Of a stretch of 64,000 nucleotides of DNA, positions 62,804-64,000 are shown piece by piece. Location: assembly GCA_938045545.1 (NCBI GenBank), contig CALIBN010000016.1, forward strand, positions 27,914-91,913. The letters are read 5' to 3'. Position 1 is the first letter of the stretch. Each line of letters starts with the position of its first letter. The stretch comes from an uncultured archaeon (GTDB taxonomy: Archaea > Thermoproteota > EX4484-205 > JAAOZP01). Position numbers and translations under genes: made by a program. The notes under the pieces are model-generated. The model was not told the DNA's origin. It saw only the letters and a list, made by a program, of their open reading frames with translations, and ran no database searches.

Positions 62804-64000
62804 CTAGAGGCTATTCTGGGGGCTTTTTCGAAGTAGGAGTTCCTGGTATTCCGAGTTTACTTTTCCGTATTTTTCTTTGATGGTTCTGCTGATTTCATGC
62901 CAGTCTTGGGCTATTTTTGACCATAGCTCGCTGGTCATTAGCTGTTTTGTCACGTATTCTTTTAACGGTTTTTCCCGTTTAATCGTTCTTTGGCGCCAGT
63001 CGAAGCTTATGAGTCCTGCACGTCTCAAATGTCGAATCGTGTGGCCTATTTGGTCATAATCAAGTGCGCGACCCATGCTTATTGCTAAGTCTTCTAGGAT
63101 GGAGTCAATTGTTATTTGGTCTTCTACACGCAGACAGATCGTGGCTATAATAGTTTGGATGAGCCTCGCAGACTTGGTGAGGTATATCCCAATCCTCTTT
63201 GGCGGGATAAGGGTTTGTTCTAGGCGGTAGCCATACCTCCTGTAAAACCAGCTTTTGATGATTTCAGCCAATGCCAAATAGGTGCCGAGAATCGCGGCTA
63301 GGGCTATGAAGAAAGTTGCTGGAGGTTTTACAAATCTGAAAATTTCTCCTAATGGCGTGTAGGGAATTATCAACGTGAATGCTATTATTGCTATGTTGCC
63401 GAAGAGCACAAGTCGACTCGGCTTGCTTTTCCAGAAAGGCGACGTTTTTGTTCTAATGGCAAAGATTACAAGAGTCTGTGAAGTTAGGGATTCGATGAAC
63501 CAAGCGGTTTGGAACAGTTGCTCATTAGCGTTAAAGATGAAAAGCATTATAAAGAATGTTAGAAAGTCGAAGATGGAGCTGACGGGCCCGAGGCACACCA
63601 TGAACAGCCTAATGAAGTGTATGTCCCACCTTTTAGGCTTTTCAATGTATTCTTGGTCAACTTCGTCCGTGGGTATTGTTAACTGTGAAAAGTCATAGAG
63701 CAAATTGTTAAGCAATATCTGTATGGGTAGCATGGGCAGGAACGGCAGGAACAATGATGCGCCAGCGACGCTGAACATGTTTCCAAAGTTTGAGCTCACA
63801 CCCATCATGATATACTTCATAGTGTTGCCGAATGTTTTCCTACCCTCCAAAACACCGTCATGAAGCACTGTTAAATCATTCTGCAAGAGAATTATGTCAG
63901 CAGATTCCTTTGCAACGTCAACAGCGTTTTCCACAGATATGCCGACGTCCGCGCTTTTTAGGGATGGCGCGTCGTTAATCCCATCCCCTAGAAACCCGAC
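62804..64000 (-). CDS. P-type cation ATPase (MgtA-like), C-terminal part with extra tail
   Basis: The gene enters from the right edge, so the start is outside the window. The frame at 64000 reads VGFLGDGINDAPSLKSADVG, the hinge motif of P-type ATPases, then ILLQNDLTVLHDGVLEGRKT. Six membrane helices (M5-M10 type) include SSNFGNMFSVAGASLFLPFL and PMLPIQILLNNLLYDFSQLT. This matches Mg2+-type (P3B/MgtA) ATPases. After the last helix (~residue 260) there are ~130 more residues (RLIQTIIATICLRVEDQITI, LDYDQIGHTIRHLRRAGLIS) that look like a winged-helix module, unusual for this family. Confidence 0.85.
   Translation of the reverse strand, partial: VGFLGDGINDAPSLKSADVGISVENAVDVAKESADIILLQNDLTVLHDGVLEGRKTFGNTMKYIMMGVSSNFGNMFSVAGASLFLPFLPMLPIQILLNNLLYDFSQLTIPTDEVDQEYIEKPKRWDIHFIRLFMVCLGPVSSIFDFLTFFIMLFIFNANEQLFQTAWFIESLTSQTLVIFAIRTKTSPFWKSKPSRLVLFGNIAIIAFTLIIPYTPLGEIFRFVKPPATFFIALAAILGTYLALAEIIKSWFYRRYGYRLEQTLIPPKRIGIYLTKSARLIQTIIATICLRVEDQITIDSILEDLAISMGRALDYDQIGHTIRHLRRAGLISFDWRQRTIKREKPLKEYVTKQLMTSELWSKIAQDWHEISRTIKEKYGKVNSEYQELLLRKSPQNSL

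Overview
ORGANISM. The window is archaeal and most likely from the Thermoproteota/TACK side of the tree. A linked 16S-23S rRNA operon carries the archaeal 16S 5' signature and a bulge-helix-bulge processing stem. There is an ESCRT-III/Vps4 (Cdv) set, an archaeal ATP-dependent DNA ligase, Pelota, GatA/GatC, TATA-box promoters close to start codons, and introns in all eight recognisable tRNA genes, several at non-canonical positions. I could not place it to order from sequence alone. Core genes are intact. The stretches between them hold an unusual number of frameshifted, truncated or stop-interrupted genes. LAYOUT. 1-3.6 kb: 5' part of 23S, short spacer without tRNA, complete 16S and its promoter, all minus strand. 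3.7-4.8 kb: phosphotriesterase-like hydrolase and tRNA-Ala. 4.9-9.7 kb: accessory island A with a small Cys-rich protein, a broken tRNA-guanine-transglycosylase-like/phosphoesterase gene, a Glu-rich coiled coil, a PD-(D/E)XK nuclease-like gene and a convergent protein of unknown family, ended by tRNA-His. 10.0-11.1 kb: tRNA-Thr, another small Cys-rich ORF, tRNA-Thr. 11.3-18.1 kb: housekeeping block with rpiA, the ESCRT set, gatC-gatA and a class V aminotransferase. 18.2-20.6 kb: decayed GH36 alpha-galactosidase. 20.7-23.3 kb: island B, a second copy of the island A architecture, ended by tRNA-Ser. 23.5-31.1 kb: B12-dependent ribonucleotide reductase with its corrinoid adenosyltransferase, a GCS2-like ligase, DNA ligase and an acetyltransferase. 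31.1-39.1 kb: an envelope and proteolysis regulon (ABC exporter, NEW3/CARDB-like surface protein, BlaI-like repressor, M48/M56-like peptidase, HtrA) that shares a 21-bp operator. 39.2-45.5 kb: tRNA-Gly, parvulin, Gdt1-like transporter, sugar-metabolism genes (one frameshifted), CPBP protease, tRNA-Gln, DapA-family aldolase. 45.7-54.4 kb: secreted protein, hexapeptide transferase with an inserted broken gene, MIP18-like protein, small membrane proteins, ArsR-like regulator, Pelota, flavodiiron protein. 54.4-57.5 kb: gene remnants (dapA-like, cofE, pelA) around one intact sugar isomerase. 57.6-64 kb: very large surface protein, tRNA-Asn, a Cys-rich exported protein with a small membrane partner and a decayed second copy, and the C-terminal part of a P-type ATPase. 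HOW IT WORKS TOGETHER. The strongest candidate for an undescribed system is the duplicated cassette in islands A and B. Both have the same promoter segment, then a Cys-rich protein, then genes ending in a PD-(D/E)XK nuclease-like gene, with a convergent gene for a ~226-residue protein. Both lie next to tRNA genes and both are damaged, which fits mobile or defence-type DNA, though function is not shown. The second theme is the BlaI-like regulon, where one repressor probably controls an exporter, a surface protein, its own peptidase and a remote HtrA protease. The third is a possible archaeocin-type Cys-rich precursor near the right end.
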